A DNA stretch of 64,000 nucleotides from Myotis daubentonii (GCF_963259705.1 NC_081842.1:63128787-63192786); one strand, 5' to 3'; positions 43,970-56,519 are shown, counted from the stretch's first letter. Numbers and translations: made by a program. The notes: a model not told the origin generated them from the sequence alone.

Positions 43970-45412
43970 AGAAGGAAGTTGGCAGGGACATCTGCTTTTG
44001 GAAGCTCTCTAATCTCAAGAGTTGCATATCTTAACCAGGAAAAATTCTAGGTAACTATTTTAGGTAAAGGATATAAACATGTATGAGTCTAATTTGGGAG
44101 AGAAACCAGCTAGGACGAGCTGTGACTTGTATCTCTGGTTTCAGCCTCCCAACAAGTAAGGGATTTCTTCCCATTGGAGGCTGTCAGGTAAGTGCCCATA
44201 CTCTATCACAGAGTTGCTCACATGTGCATTTACAAAGCCCTTTTATATGGAAAAAAATAAACCAAGGAAAATATTTTCACATGCCCCTAAGAATACAACT
44301 TTGGGCTATTCCAAAAAATGAGTTCTATTTCCACCTGTACTATTGGGGAGTCTCTGTTTGCAGTAGTGCCCTACAATGCCATTTGACCTCTGTGACTTAT
44401 TAAAGATAAAAATATGGGCATGAAATTCAGTTAGCAGACCACTAAATGACCCAAAAATGTTTATGTGGATTCCCTTTTACTTTGTTTCATTTCATCAAAT
44501 AAAGAAAAAAACCCACATTTTTGTGAAGTTTGTGAAGTTGGAGACTACTATCAGAATCAATAGGCAAAAGATGGCTACAACCTGAAAAGTATCTATGAGA
44601 CTGGCCTGGGCACATCCTTCTGAAAACCAATGGAATTGAACATCTCCTCCTTACAATTGAAAAAAAGGAAGAAAATATTCAAGGTGACCCCAGAACAACT
44701 CAGAGGTGATGAGACCTCAGGTCCACATTTCAAGTTAGAGGAAGACTCAGATCTCCTGAGTTACAGTAAGCAACTATATTCTCTGAGCTCTCCTAACCAA
44801 AGATAACGTCCCCTCATTCCCACTGCCTCTCATTCTGTCCTCTTTGTTATTTTTTTCTCATTTAATCAATTCACATTATTCCAGTAAGGATGCAAAATTG
44901 AAAGTGCTAGGCTGGCATCTGATTTACCCATAAGACAGATAGTGCTGTAAGGGTCCCCGCCACAGGAATCATTCCCCTGGGTGCTTCAGTTCTGGCCCAC
45001 AGAGGCTAGAGCTATTAATGAGAAGGATTTTAAGTTTCCCTGACTCATTCAGCCCTTGTTCTCTCTCCCGAGACTGCCAGCAAGAGAAGCAATTAGGGCC
45101 AATTGTGGTGGTGGTTGGCTGCCTTTTAAAATAGAAACCATCCCAAAATCCTTCTAAGAGGTTGCCTTACTTTCAGCTTCCTTACAGAGTGCAGAGACAT
45201 TTGGTGACAATGCTGAGAATTACCCAGATTATCCAAGGAAGCTTGTAATTGTCCAATTACCAACACTTGTTTGCTGTCTTTTTGTGAACTTTCTCTAAAA
45301 TCAGGAAAGGATATGCTACAGTAGGGCTGGAGGTAGTAGGGAGACCAGGAGGGGGAAGAAGAGAGAAAGAAACTATTCTGAGAAAGAAATTGTTTTCACC
45401 AGTTAGTCAAGA
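43970..45412. other. No gene seen
   Basis: Unique-looking sequence. The 106-codon frame at 44083-44403 (+) has no recognisable domain or repeat origin and is probably chance. Confidence 0.4.
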
Positions 45413-45420
45413 CTCTAACC

Positions 45421-45632
45421 CAGCGGTTCTCAATCTGTGGGTCGCGACCCCTTTGGCGGTCGAACGACCCTTTCACAGGGGTCGCCTAAGACCATCCTGC
45501 ATATCAGATATTTACATTATGATTCATAACAGTAGCAACATTACAGTTATGAAGTAGCAACGAAAATAATTTTATGGTTGGGTCACAACATGAGGAACTG
45601 TATTTAAAGGGCCAGAAGGTTGAGAACCACTG
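45421..45632 (-). mobile_element. SPIN/URR1-like hAT element, antisense
   Basis: 'cagcggttctcaatctgtgg' at the left and 'aaggttgagaaccactg' at the right. Interior 'gtcgcctaagaccatcctgc' and 'ttatgaagtagcaacgaaaa' are the reverse complement of the copies at 11.1 and 32.5 kb. The flanks 'ctctaacc' and 'ctaaccaa' suggest a slipped or mutated 8-bp duplication. Confidence 0.93.
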
Positions 45633-45644
45633 CTAACCAATCAG

Positions 45645-46815
45645 GTGACTGAGGCTCTGATGTGTTTTATTGACCTTTACCATTTTGGGAAATGGGTTTT
45701 TCATAGGCTATGAAATCCACCACCGAGCCTGTGCTCATTATATGCTTGTTACATTGACTTGAGGAAAAGTTGGTGTTTTTTAAAATTATTTTTAAGATCT
45801 GACATTTTTTTTTGTTTTTTGTTTCCTGAGTTAGTTAATACCAAGCTTTCTAGGAAACTTTAAAGAAAACCTGAAAACGAATGTGCTTATTTGTCACCTA
45901 CTTTAATTCTTTGAATAGGGTTCTCTTGCTTCGCATTTAGAGGAATGATAACCCAATTCAGAATAAACTGGAAAGCGAGGCAGCCCTTGCCAAACTGTTA
46001 CAGACTATTGTTAAAATTTCCATCCTTCAGGGAAAGAAGACAAAACCAAAATTTATTTTCCCTTTGAGCACGTTTTCCCTTGTCAATTCATAAACAGGAT
46101 TATATAGAAATCTGCTAAATGCTTAATTTCCACAATAAAGTAGTAAGTGAAGCTTCTACTTTTCTTGCTTTCTTAAGTAGAGCTATTAATATGCTGTTAT
46201 TTGGAGTCTCTGATCTTCTTACCTCTAGCTGTCTGATAATTAATCAAGAGCTATCATTCATGGACACAGGAGATGAGTACTCAACTTCACTGAGAATTCT
46301 TCTGGATCCTTATTCCTACCCATTAGTTTCTAAAGGAACCACATGAGAGGGTATTTCCATTTTTTCTTCTGCCACACCTGTTTGTTTACATTCAAATTTT
46401 ACCTTTTTTATTTTTTCCTAAATTTTCTCTTATAGTTAGTATATTTGAGATTACAGTATTAACATATAGGCAGACAATCATAGATATATTTCTGGAGCCC
46501 TGGAAATTGTGCAATTATGTGCACAAACCATTTTCTCATCTTTGCCTTTTAAGAGCATCTGTGTTTCTCCATGACTGCTCATTTCTGCAGTTTATAATTT
46601 TCATTTTGGAGCATTCTGTACCCTAGACCATTCTACACTGGGCAATGGCAGCTGCATCTACTCAGATCGGATTATATTGGAAGAATCTTTGGTTCTGACA
46701 ACAAGTATCTTGGAATGAAAGTGTACTAGTAGATGGGTGTTTGTCTATGTGTGTGTGAGAGAGAGAGAGTGCCTGTGTTAGTGGAGGTGTTCACATGTTA
46801 ATCAGGATATCAATG
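45645..46815. other. No gene seen
   Basis: AT-rich unique sequence. The 75-codon frame at 46119-46346 (+) has no features. A short GT/GA tract lies near 46748-46770. Confidence 0.4.
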
Positions 46816-46819
46816 TATA

Positions 46820-46897
46820 CAGGGTAAGGCCAAAGTAGGTTTACAGTTGTGAGTAAGCTAAACAAAAAGTTTAGTATTGCATTCTTATTTATTAATT
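46820..46897 (+). mobile_element. Mariner-like MITE, left half only
   Basis: Starts after a TA dinucleotide (46818-46819) with 'cagggtaaggccaaagtagg' and 'tttacagttgtgagtaagc', the left end of a common bat Tc1/mariner MITE. The element stops at 46897 where a Helitron end begins. No right TIR was found downstream. Confidence 0.7.
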
Positions 46898-46898
46898 A

Positions 46899-47170
46899 CT
46901 AGTAGCCCTGCACACGAATCTGTGCGCAAGTAGGTCGCTGCCGCCCTCCTGTAGCTCCCCCTGCCCCCCCCCCCCCCAGCTTGTTGCCCTGTCCTCTCCT
47001 GTAGCTCTCCGCAGCCCACTTGTACCTCCCTGACCCTTATGTCTCTAATTGTTCCTGTTTGGTCTTTGGCAGCTTATTAGTCTTTGCTGGCTCAGGATCC
47101 CTCTGGCTGCCAGGGCACTGCCCTTCAGAGTAGGAGCAGCGATGCTGGTGGGCCTGGATTTCTTTGCATT
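46899..47170 (-). mobile_element. Helitron 3' end (copy 8), partial
   Basis: On the plus strand 'a|ctagtagccctgcacacg' then 'aatctgtgcgcaag' is the reverse complement of a Helitron terminus with its hairpin and CTAG, followed by GC-rich sequence including a 17-C run. A different 3' subfamily from copies 1-7. The 5' boundary is uncertain. Confidence 0.6.
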
Positions 47171-47277
47171 TGCATGCATTTGTCATTCAGGTAGGAGACC
47201 CCTCTGCCAAAGCGTCAACCTCCATGTTACAGAAAAAATATGGTTTTGCAAATTTAAGTAGGTTGAACACTGACCAT

Positions 47278-47717
47278 AACAAAGATATCAAGTCTAATCC
47301 CTGGAATTTGTATATCTTATTTTATTTGGAAAAGGGGGTCTTTGCAGATGTAATTCAGGTAAGCATCACAAAATGAGGGGATTACTGTGAACTATTCCTG
47401 TGGACCCTAAATGCTGTTACAAATCCCAGTAGCTATTTACACGTGTTATAAGAGAGAAGAACAGAGCTGTAGCAGACATAAGGGGAGATGGTGATGTGAA
47501 GATTGGCAGAGATTACAATGATTCTGGAACAGGCCCAGGAACACTGGGGCAGCCACCAGAAGCTGGGAGGGACAAGGATGGATTTCTTTCCTAGAGTCCC
47601 TAGGGAGGGTGGCACTGCTGGCTTTGAATTTCTAGCCTCCAAAACTGTGTGAGAATAAATTTCTGTTGTTTGAAGCCACCAAGTCTGTGGTAATTCTTAC
47701 AGTAGTCTCAGGAAACT
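47278..47717 (+). repeat. MLT1-type MaLR LTR
   Basis: 'caagtctaatccctggaatt', 'ggggtctttgcagatgtaat', 'aggaacactggggcagccac' and 'ctgtgtgagaataaatttct' + 'gttgtttgaagccaccaagt' follow the MLT1 LTR from near its start to its 3' end 'ggaaactaatatg'. The element is an old non-coding LTR of the ERVL-MaLR group. Confidence 0.88.
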
Positions 47718-47861
47718 AATATGTAGGTGGGGAAAAACAAACACAGGATATCATATTTCAGAAATATTATGCCCCATAGACTTATTATATTATCAAAATT
47801 CTTTAGCATTGTCATCAGCACCACTCGTGGGCATGATCACCCTTCTCCTTCTCCAGCAGCT

Positions 47862-48350
47862 GCACTGTTCAATGCTGTAGCCACCAGCCACATGTGGCTA
47901 CTGAATAATTGAAATGCAGCTACTGGGACTGAGGAATTGAATTTTTAATTTTCTTCCATTTTAATTAACTTACATTTTTAAAACTTGTAGATTCAGTTAT
48001 TGGAAAACTTTTAAGTATGCTTTATTAGAAAAAAAACTTTTAAGGATATTTGGCACAATTTAAGCATGCGAATTTACTTTTTCAACTCTAAATTTTATGA
48101 AATATAAATACACATAAAATATTTCGAAAAAACTTAGTATCCAACTTGATATATTCTCTAAGTATAAAATCTATACCACATTTCAAAGACTTATTATGAA
48201 AAAATGCAAAATATTTTAACGAGTTTTATATTGTTACATGTTGAAATGGTACCATTTTGGATATGTTATGTTAAAAATAGGGCTAGAAAATTGAAGATCA
48301 CATACACGAATCACATTATATTACTTTTGGATAGTGCTGCCTTACAGTCT
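47862..48350. mobile_element. Ancient palindromic DNA-transposon MITE
   Basis: 'tgcactgttcaatgctgtag' and 'ccaccagccacatgtggcta' at the left, 'ttggatagtgctgcctta' at the right. Same general family as 12.77-12.92 kb but longer, with an AT-rich centre. Confidence 0.6.
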
Positions 48351-48689
48351 GGCTTCTAAGTGACCCAGCCTAATAGACCTAGGAAAGAATTTGGTTTCCT
48401 ATAAGTTATGGACCAAAATATTCACCCAACTTGGCATAATTTTGGGAAGAACTATTTCCACACCTCCATTTTCATAGATAGTTAATGTATTTGCCTTCTT
48501 TAATGAAAATAACCATGTTTGTAGCTAGAACTTAAAAATAAGCATTAAATACTGCCTTCACTCACTCTATCTCATGCAAAAGAAAAATAATTGAATATTA
48601 CAAGAAGCTGTTCTTGACAGTTGTCATTTGAGGTTATTTATAGTTTGGAAAGTAGATGCTGTCAAGAAGGGCCTTAATATATTGGGGAC

Positions 48690-48815
48690 AAGAGAGATTT
48701 GACTTTTGGTGGTGGACACAGTTTCAATATACAGATCTTTTAACATAGAAACTTACACCTGAAGCCTATATGCTCATATTGACCAATGTCACCCCAATAA
48801 ATGTAATAAAATATT
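48690..48815 (+). repeat. L1 3' end, sense
   Basis: 'gacacagtttcaatatacag', 'cttacacctgaagcctatat' and 'attgaccaatgtcaccccaa' + 'taaatgtaataaaa' is the sense 3' terminus of the same L1 family seen reversed at 39.5 and 62.3 kb. Confidence 0.8.
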
Positions 48816-48821
48816 TATAGA

Positions 48822-48930
48822 ATTTATGTATTTTTATAGAATTTATTGGATGACACTGGTTAATAAAATTATATAGGTTTTGGGTGTATAGTTCTATAAT
48901 ACATCATCTGCATATTGTAGTTTAGCTCAG
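48822..48930 (-). repeat. L1 3' end, antisense
   Basis: 'atagaatttattggatgaca', 'taaaattatataggttttgg' and 'tctataatacatcatctgca' reads as the reversed L1 3' end, directly abutting the sense copy at 48690-48815. Confidence 0.8.
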
Positions 48931-49161
48931 TGTCCCTGAATTAATATTGCCCTGTTGACTAGATTAGAAGGAAATACCTTTCTCCATACACATATGTTAA
49001 AAGTAATTATATATTTAAATAAAGAATATATATTTTTATCAGAAAAAAAGAAGCAGTTGAGTTTCCAGAGCTTTGGCAAAGACATTCTAGTCCCATTTCT
49101 CATATCTCTGATAGTTCTATGTCCAAGAGCAATATTTTTATCCTTGCTTTGCTTTACTTGT

Positions 49162-49409
49162 CTCTTGGATCTATTTTTTTTAAAATATTTTTTATTGATT
49201 TTTTACAGAGAGGAAGGGAGAGAGATAGAGAGTTAGAAACATCAATGAGAGAGAAGCATCGATCAGCTGCCTCCTGCACACCTCCTACTGGGGATGTGCC
49301 CGCAGCCAAGGTACATGCCCTTGACCGGAATTGAACCTGGGACCTTTCAGTCCTCAGGCCGACGCTCTATCCACTGAGCCAAACCAGTTATGGCTCTTGG
49401 ATCTATTTT
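49162..49409 (-). repeat. Young VES SINE with 16-bp target-site duplication
   Basis: The flank 'ctcttggatctatttt' is identical at 49162-49177 and 49394-49409. Between them the minus strand carries a full VES: tRNA-like head ('tggctcagtggatagagcgt', 'ccggtcaagggcatgtacc'), body and A-rich tail. Perfect duplications imply recent retrotransposition by L1 machinery. Confidence 0.97.
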
Positions 49410-51005
49410 AAATAATTAAAAAGGGAACATTGTTAGGTACTAGTGTAAATTAATAAGTTAATTTTAATGATATTGATTTAAAATATTTCATTTGAGAAAT
49501 GCTATAACATTTCTTTTTTTTTTTTTTTTACTGTTACACTAACTGTAGTCTATATGTTAAAGAATTACTGGTTTTAGGCAGTTACCATAGTGAAAAATAA
49601 CTCAATAAAACCAGAAAGATTTTCCTCTATTAGTCTCTACTGGACCAATTGTGGAGCTGAAAATTATAAGCAATAAACAACACTTGAGAGTAGAAAACCT
49701 CTTGTACTTGCTATTTGAAAGTGGTTCAATTTTGTTTTGCTTTTTACTCTATTTGATTTTTTAATTAATTCATGCCTTCCCATGGGTTTCTCCCACATTT
49801 CCTCCATGCCTGCCCCAGCTTTTACTGGCTGTAGAGGAGACCTTAACAGAGAGCTGACAAGTATATCACTTGCATCACAAGCACTACCAGAGCTCTGAAG
49901 GACTTAGTGATCTTCTCATTTCAAGATGAGGAGTAGTTTAGAGTCAGAGCCAGGACTAGCTCAAAGGGTCTTCTGACATCAAATCTGATTTTTCTTCTGC
50001 TAAATCATACTTTTCCACAACAAATTACCTGAAAATACCCAGAATTTTATGCTTTTACATGATCTTCTAACTTCCAAAAGAATCTGATCAAAATTTGAAG
50101 GCCATTTCTGGTGAAAATGAGAAATTGGTGGGTGGCTGCTCAGATCCCAGTACAGCTGTGGACAGCTGCTGAATTCCCAGTGAGTTCTCTGCTCACTCAC
50201 CCTCCTACTTTACCCAGAATGTTTGCTGCAGTGAGAGGGTTATGTTTGTAAGACAGGAACCTTTGGCACAAGTAGTTCTTCCAATTGCTGTAGCTGTGTT
50301 CAGTGGTATTTATTCAGCCCCCATGTAAAGTTTCTAAGAGGAAACCTAAACTCTTAGTCATATATGCATGTGTTCTGGACTAAGAGATCAATATGTATGT
50401 TCCAGGTTTTTAAAATTAAACTTATCATTTAATATAATACTCCAACTTTCAAAATTAAAAACTAGTTATTTTAATTTATAGATTCAAATCTAATAGCAAC
50501 ATCTAAGGTGCAATTTGAAGAAAAAATAAAAGTATGCCTCAGTTCACATTGGCATACTTTTAAAGTACTATATATTTAATATCTAAGTTTGTTTCTCAGT
50601 GTTCATGCTCATAAACTTCAGAGCTACAGATTTCCCCTCTTTAAATGTTCTTTTCTTTTGCACATTACATATCCTAGATTACATTAGAGGTCCTGTCTGT
50701 TCTAATGACTAGATCGTTGGTCCATGCTCAGAGATCTTACCACAGTGGGCACAGTAACTAGAGAGGGGTGGTGTGCATGTGGTCCTGCTGACTCAGTCAG
50801 GACAAGCACACACAGCCAGAGGTACTTGTGATAGTCCCAAATGCTGTTGAGCAACACAACCTATCGACATCCTTCGGCTATCCTCCTCTCTAGCCTTATG
50901 TATTCCTAGTGTGGAAAACTAGTATCGTTCCCTCACGACCTCATGGAGCTGTGAGGATAATAAGGGATGGTATATTCATGTACATTGTAAAATAAGTTTC
51001 CTGTG

Positions 51006-51188
51006 CCCTGGCAGGTGTTGCTCAGTTGGTTGGAGTATTCTCCCATACACCAAAAGGTGGTGGGTTCCATTCCTGGTCAGGGCACATACTCAGTTTGTGG
51101 ATTTGATAGCTGCTCAGGGTATATGATAAGAGGCAACCAATTGATATTTCTCATCTCTCTCTGTATCTCTCTCATCAATTAAAAAATA
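51006..51188 (+). repeat. VES SINE
   Basis: 'tgccctggcaggtgttgctc', 'gggttccattcctggtcagg' and 'ctctctgtatctctctcatc' plus an A-rich end. Moderately diverged. Confidence 0.88.
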
Positions 51189-51263
51189 ATTAATTAACTG
51201 TGAAACACAAATAGTTGGTTTAGGGACTCTATTCTAAAAGAGTATTAAAAGCAAAGGGAGAAG

Positions 51264-51465
51264 CCCTGGCCAGTGTGGCTCAGTTGGTTGGAGCAATGCA
51301 TCAAAGGATCATGGGTTTGATTCCCAGTCAGGGAACATGCTTTGGTTACAGGTTCTGTCCTCCGTTGGGGAATGTATGGGAGACAACTGATTAATGTTTC
51401 TCTCTCACAGGTGTTTCTATCTCACATGATATCTCTTTCTCCCTTCCTCAGAGTTTGCATTTATT
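51264..51465 (+). repeat. VES SINE
   Basis: 'agccctggccagtgtggctc', 'gggtttgattcccagtcagg' and 'taatgtttctctctcacagg' are clear VES parts. The 3' tail is degraded. Confidence 0.9.
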
Positions 51466-51547
51466 GGAAAAGGAGGGTCGTGTACATGGAAATGGAGGGG
51501 CTGCCTATGGGAGGTGATTCCTGGAAGCTACTTTTCAGTCTTTTCAA

Positions 51548-51800
51548 TATCTTGGTGTTTCTTTTATTTTTTTAATATATTTTATTGATTTTTTACAGAG
51601 AGGAAGGGAGAGAGATAGAGAGTTAGAAACATCGATGAGAGAGAAACATCAATCAGCTGTCTCCTGCACATCCCCCACTGGGGAAGTGACCGCAACCCAG
51701 GTACATGCCCTTGACCGGAATCGAACCTGGGACCTTTCAGTCCGCAGGCCGACACTCTATCCACTGAGCCAAACCGGTTTTGGCTATCTTGGTGTTTCTT
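51548..51800 (-). repeat. Young VES SINE with 16-bp target-site duplication
   Basis: 'tatcttggtgtttctt' flanks the element at 51548-51563 and 51785-51800. The minus-strand head retains 'tggctcagtggatagagt' and 'ggttcgattccggtcaagg', both pol III box regions. Very similar to the copies at 49.2 and 59.7 kb. Confidence 0.97.
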
Positions 51801-51807
51801 AAAAGTC

Positions 51808-51905
51808 CTTTTTTATATATTGATTTTGGAGAGAGAGGGGAAAGGAGGGAGAGAGAGAGAAACCTTGATACCGGGAGATGCTCTAACTAAATGAGCTACC
51901 CAAAT
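51808..51905 (-). repeat. VES SINE fragment with internal deletion
   Basis: 'tttttatatattgattttgg' with the GA-rich tract, then 'agatgctctaactaaatgag' 'ctaccca' from the head region. The body between is missing. Confidence 0.7.
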
Positions 51906-54900
51906 AAAATTCCTTTGTTTTTATATGTAAGATTAGGGTAAGGAATAGGGAAAACAGGAAGAAATAATTCCTTTATTTGGAGAGTAAATATGCTATGATA
52001 AACATTTAGAAGACATTTATATTTGCCTTTTTAAATCCCAACATTTGTTTAATTTTCACATACCACAGTTTTTTTTTTTGTATTTTACTGCTTTTATCTT
52101 TAACCATTTGTTTTAGCTCCTGCTTCTGTTCTTTAAAAAGTATCTATTTAATCTCTATTATAGTCAGTTCCCTGTTCAGTCATTATGCCACAGGACTTCT
52201 GAAAGCCATCCTAAGTGGATATGTAAATATGATATGTGAATGGATGTAGTTTTGTCTGATATTTTCTTTGTACACAAAGTTTTCCTCGAAGCAATAACTA
52301 AAGCTTTTGCCCTTTTCAAACTCTCCAATCCTCAGGAGGTTATTTTCAGTGAACTGGTGAGAGGAAGAGTTCAAATAGGATTGGTCTAATAGAGCTATGA
52401 TGTGAAAAATCTCACAACATGCTGTTTGCCTGAAATGGCCAATCATGGGAGCATTAAAATCAGAGTGGGGAAGAAAGCCCAGGCATTGCAGAGAAGTACC
52501 GGAATTAAAGAATGACAGCAGCTGGCCATTCCTGGGTGGAAAAAGAAAAGTATGATAGGGTGAGAAATAGCCAAAGGAACATTTGAAAGAGTCATCATCT
52601 ATGAGCTGCAAAAAGCTTCAGCCATAAATTTAGTGTAAGAATATGTCTCCACTATTCTTCCATCAATGACTGATGAAATTGAAAGAAAACCTGAATATTT
52701 ATTTTGCTCATCTACTTCCTCCTTGGGATCTTTTCTCTTTTCTGTACTTGTATTTTATTCTTATAATCAAAACGCTACTCTCTTAATATTTTAATGGTGT
52801 ACTTGGGTTTCTTCTCCTGGGCTATTTATTAACGTCTTTCAGAGTATTATTCATCTAGGCACTCTTTAAAGCTGCCTGTCTGGGCTTGACAAATCTAGCC
52901 TGAGGGCAGGGGCTTTCTAAGAGATTACTGCCAAGAAGTATGGCAATAACAGCTGCAAGCATATGGAATTTCTGAAGACTAAAATACAATGTGGAATAAC
53001 CAGTTATTGCTAATAAAGTGTTAGCAATGAGTTCTGCTAGAATTGTGGGAGTGGGCAGTCCTGAATCTTTGGGTGATTGCCTCTGCCTGAAGGTTACTTA
53101 ACCCAGTAAGGCAAAAATAGAAACTTTGGTTTCAGTGGTACGCCATAATTCACAAAATGTGCGGGAAGTAGTTTTACAAATAAGAATTCCAATTAAAACA
53201 ATATTTTTATTATTACAAATTTGTATGCATGCGTGTGTATGTACAAAGTAGGAAATGTCTCTAAGCATAAAGGAAAAAATAAATAGGTCTGATCCCATCT
53301 CTTGAAGAGAACTACCATTCTTCTGTTGTCTAGTTTTCTAATCTATGTATACAGGAGTATAGATATTTTAAAAAACAAAGTGTCAAAATATGCACTTTGA
53401 TTTATAACCTGCTTTGTCTGGAATATATTGAGAAATAAAAAAAAAAGCAATTGGAGGAAATGTGCATACATATCTTTTAAGAAGTTTATCTATGACTGAA
53501 GCTGGGAACCAGGTTGGAGGGAGAAGGAACAACTGACGAATTTGTGTTTTTGAGATGGTGACAATGAGCAGGATCCACAGAAACTATGGAACTGGGCTTT
53601 AATGGAATGAAGGCCATCTCCTGTGTTGTAACAGAAGAAGGAGAAAAAAAAAGATGGTATAAATGCAGTTGTTTTAAAAACAGGTAGTGACAAAAAGATG
53701 AAAAAACTCAGTTTTGGTTATCTGTCCTTGTCTTTTCTATTGAAGTTCAAGGGAAAGTCTCCCATTCATTGAAAAGGAAGGCAGGGATATAGGGGTCTTG
53801 AGAAAATAAGAGAATGTGTGAACATTGTCTTGGTGAATAAAATAACGAATTATCTAATACACTTTGGTGGGGTTGAGTTGCAATTTGAAGTTCATATTCA
53901 TGCAATTAAAATGAAACCAGTTTGCTTGGTGGTGTGGTTATTGCATACATATTTAGCTGTTTAGATGCAAGTACAGCAAAGGTTACTGATGCGATTCTTT
54001 CAGAGTTGGAGTTTTGCCAGATGGTGGTAGCAGAGGAAGCCAAGAGCATTTGCAGGAAAATGTTAATTATAACAGAAAAGCAAGGAAGTGGAGACACAGG
54101 AGGCTAAATGGCATATTTGGGAAATCAAAGAATTTTGGCAGCAGGAGGTACCAAAGAAAATTGGGGATGGGGTGTTAAAATAGTAATCTAACATCAGAAT
54201 TTTTAAAATTGAGTTTCCAGTAGCCACAAGGTCCTCAGTGCGCCCTTGACCATACACTTGAATTGAGGAGAAATTGGTGAGGAAAATGAAGGTAGTGGAG
54301 GAAAGGAGAAAAAAACTGAATGATTCATTCATATGAACATTGACTTCATTGTGAAAATGGCAATCTTTGTGGTGAGCAGAGCTAAGTGGTAAATAATTGT
54401 TTTTGTGAAATTCAGAGATAAGAAGAAAAGGAGGTAACTGCAAGAAGTATGATAATAAGATTTATTAAGATGGTGTACATTTTAAAGGTGTAGTGGTATT
54501 TGCAAGGAGAAGGGTGACCATAGTCTGGAAGCCACGGGGGAAGCAAGGGGGACACTAACCAGTCTATGGGTCTGAGGTAATAGTGTATGGAAGATGGAAC
54601 ACTATCACTGTCAGCAAAGGTTATAGAAGAAATGTTATTCTCAAAGGAGAATTAGGTTTCAGTTAAGATAGGGAAGTAAAGGGGATGTTCTGAGAAATTT
54701 ACAGTGGGAAGAAGCTGGGGGAAGTGATAGGGTGGAGAACTGTTCTGAGTAGGAGATGAGCCGAAAAATATGGAGATGAGTCTAGGTTGAAACCATTGTC
54801 CAGAGAGATTTAGTTACTGGTGAGGCCTGAGGCAAGCAAGGGCAAGGGTCAGGGGTGGGCTGTCTGGATAGGTCTGAGATGAGTACTCTTCACAGGACTG

Positions 54901-56176
54901 TGGCTCTCAGAGGCTTAATTATCATGGAATTTGTTAGGCCTTAGAGTCCTTCAAGAAGGGAAAGGGCTGAGCTGATGTTGCTTCACTTCATCTATTTTAC
55001 ATATGAATTTCCTGTTAAGCTTTTGTGTGAAGGAAGTGTCATATGGCTTTTAAAAATTTAAACTACTGTTACAGGCCATCCTTTATCAAGCCTCAGTTAG
55101 ACAAATCCCTGGGTAATCAAGAAAGGAATTCATGAACTTTTTTTTTTCTTTCATGTCTCTTTTACACTGAAAAGGTAGATTTGGTCTTAATTGGGCCTCA
55201 GGTTGAGAATGGGGACAGAGGAAGCAGCAAGGATCAGGAGACAGGGAGTCAAGTTGAGGAAGCAGAGGATTCTGATTTTGTTTTTCTCATCAGACAGGGT
55301 GTGGAATCTCTTGTCAGGAAAATAGCACCACAAAGTGTGGACAATCCTACCCATTAGGGATGATGTATACACATCAACTTCCATTCTAGGCTCAAAGAGG
55401 GCTGGGAATCGGGACAGACATGTCTTAATGGTATTTCACAAGTACTCTGAAATATGCCTTCTTCCCCTCCCTCTCCACCATGTACAGCAGATGACAGACA
55501 CTTCTATCAGCTAACATTTCATTCCGTGGACAAACTTTAGGCAGTGAGACAGTCCATTTCATTCTTCCCTAGACTAGTTATTTTCCATTATAGCGATTGT
55601 GCTGTCAGTGATATTAGATCTCTTAGCCACCCCAACCTCCTTCTTATTGTTCTTTTTTTCAAATCCAAAGTAGCAACATCTGGATAATTAGAATGATTAG
55701 CGTTCTTTTATAGCTAGAATTCTTGCACATTTGTGTTAGCTGAGATAATGGAATTTCCCCTCACATAATCTCCTATCCTTAGCAAAGCTCAGAATTATAA
55801 TTTTCATACTGTGAGAACTCAGCTCTTCCTCTTGGGGCAAAAACCCAAGCTATTTTGGAACATAGATGAGAAGTGATTTCCTAATCCAATACCTGCCATA
55901 GAAGTTTCCCTTTCAGAACTTTTCTGTAAGTTAATTCGTATCACTGTCTTTTCTTGATCACACCATTTAACCTCTCATTTTATATATAATTTTGATGGTT
56001 TCTCCTTATCCCTTTTATTAGACTGACTTTCTTTTTTCTTATCCTTTAGTACTTTGTCAGAAAAGACTTCCATGGTTATGCCCCTTTGCATCCAGAACAC
56101 TATTTTTCCCCAGGTCTTATCAGTAATAATTTTTGTTAGATATCTGTGTCTGTTTGGGAGGAAAGGGGCAAATACT
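51906..56176. other. No gene confirmed; unassigned old repeat-like tracts
   Basis: Minus-strand frames of 142 codons (52183-52611) and 126 codons (54063-54443) are open but have no domain, signal or repeat identity I can name. 53500-54950 has the purine-rich look of an old LINE/ERV remnant. I see no RNA genes. Confidence 0.35.
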
Positions 56177-56269
56177 TTGTTCATTTTATAAAATCCTCAT
56201 ATGAGGATATTGATTTGAGAGAACAGAAGGGAGAGAAAGAGAGAGAGATAAAGAGAGAGAGGGAAAGAG

Positions 56270-56326
<57 letters not shown>

Positions 56327-56511
56327 ATCAATGTGAAAGAGAAATATCAATTGGCTGCCTCCCACACTGGTCCTGACAAGGGATTAAAATACAAGCTAGG
56401 TATGTTAGGTATGTGCCCTGACCCTGACCGGGAATCAAACCTGCAACCTTTTGGTGTACAGGACAATACCTAACCAACTGAGTCACCCAGCCAAGGCAAC
56501 TTGTTCATTTT
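56177..56511 (-). repeat. VES SINE with expanded (GA)n and 11-bp target-site duplication
   Basis: 'ttgttcatttt' occurs at 56177-56187 and 56501-56511. Between them lie a GA tract of roughly 100 bp (56220-56326), 'catcaatgtgaaagagaaat', and a degraded head with 'gggaatcaaacctgcaacc'. The GA array has grown from the CT tract normal to VES 3' regions. Confidence 0.9.
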
Positions 56512-56519
56512 TATATCCA

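Noticed and set aside
52183..52611. 142-codon minus-strand frame
   Set aside because: Long for AT-rich DNA but without domain, signal sequence, splice context or homologous memory. Probably chance or part of an old repeat.
54063..54443. 126-codon minus-strand frame
   Set aside because: No motif. Purine-rich plus strand explains scarcity of stops.
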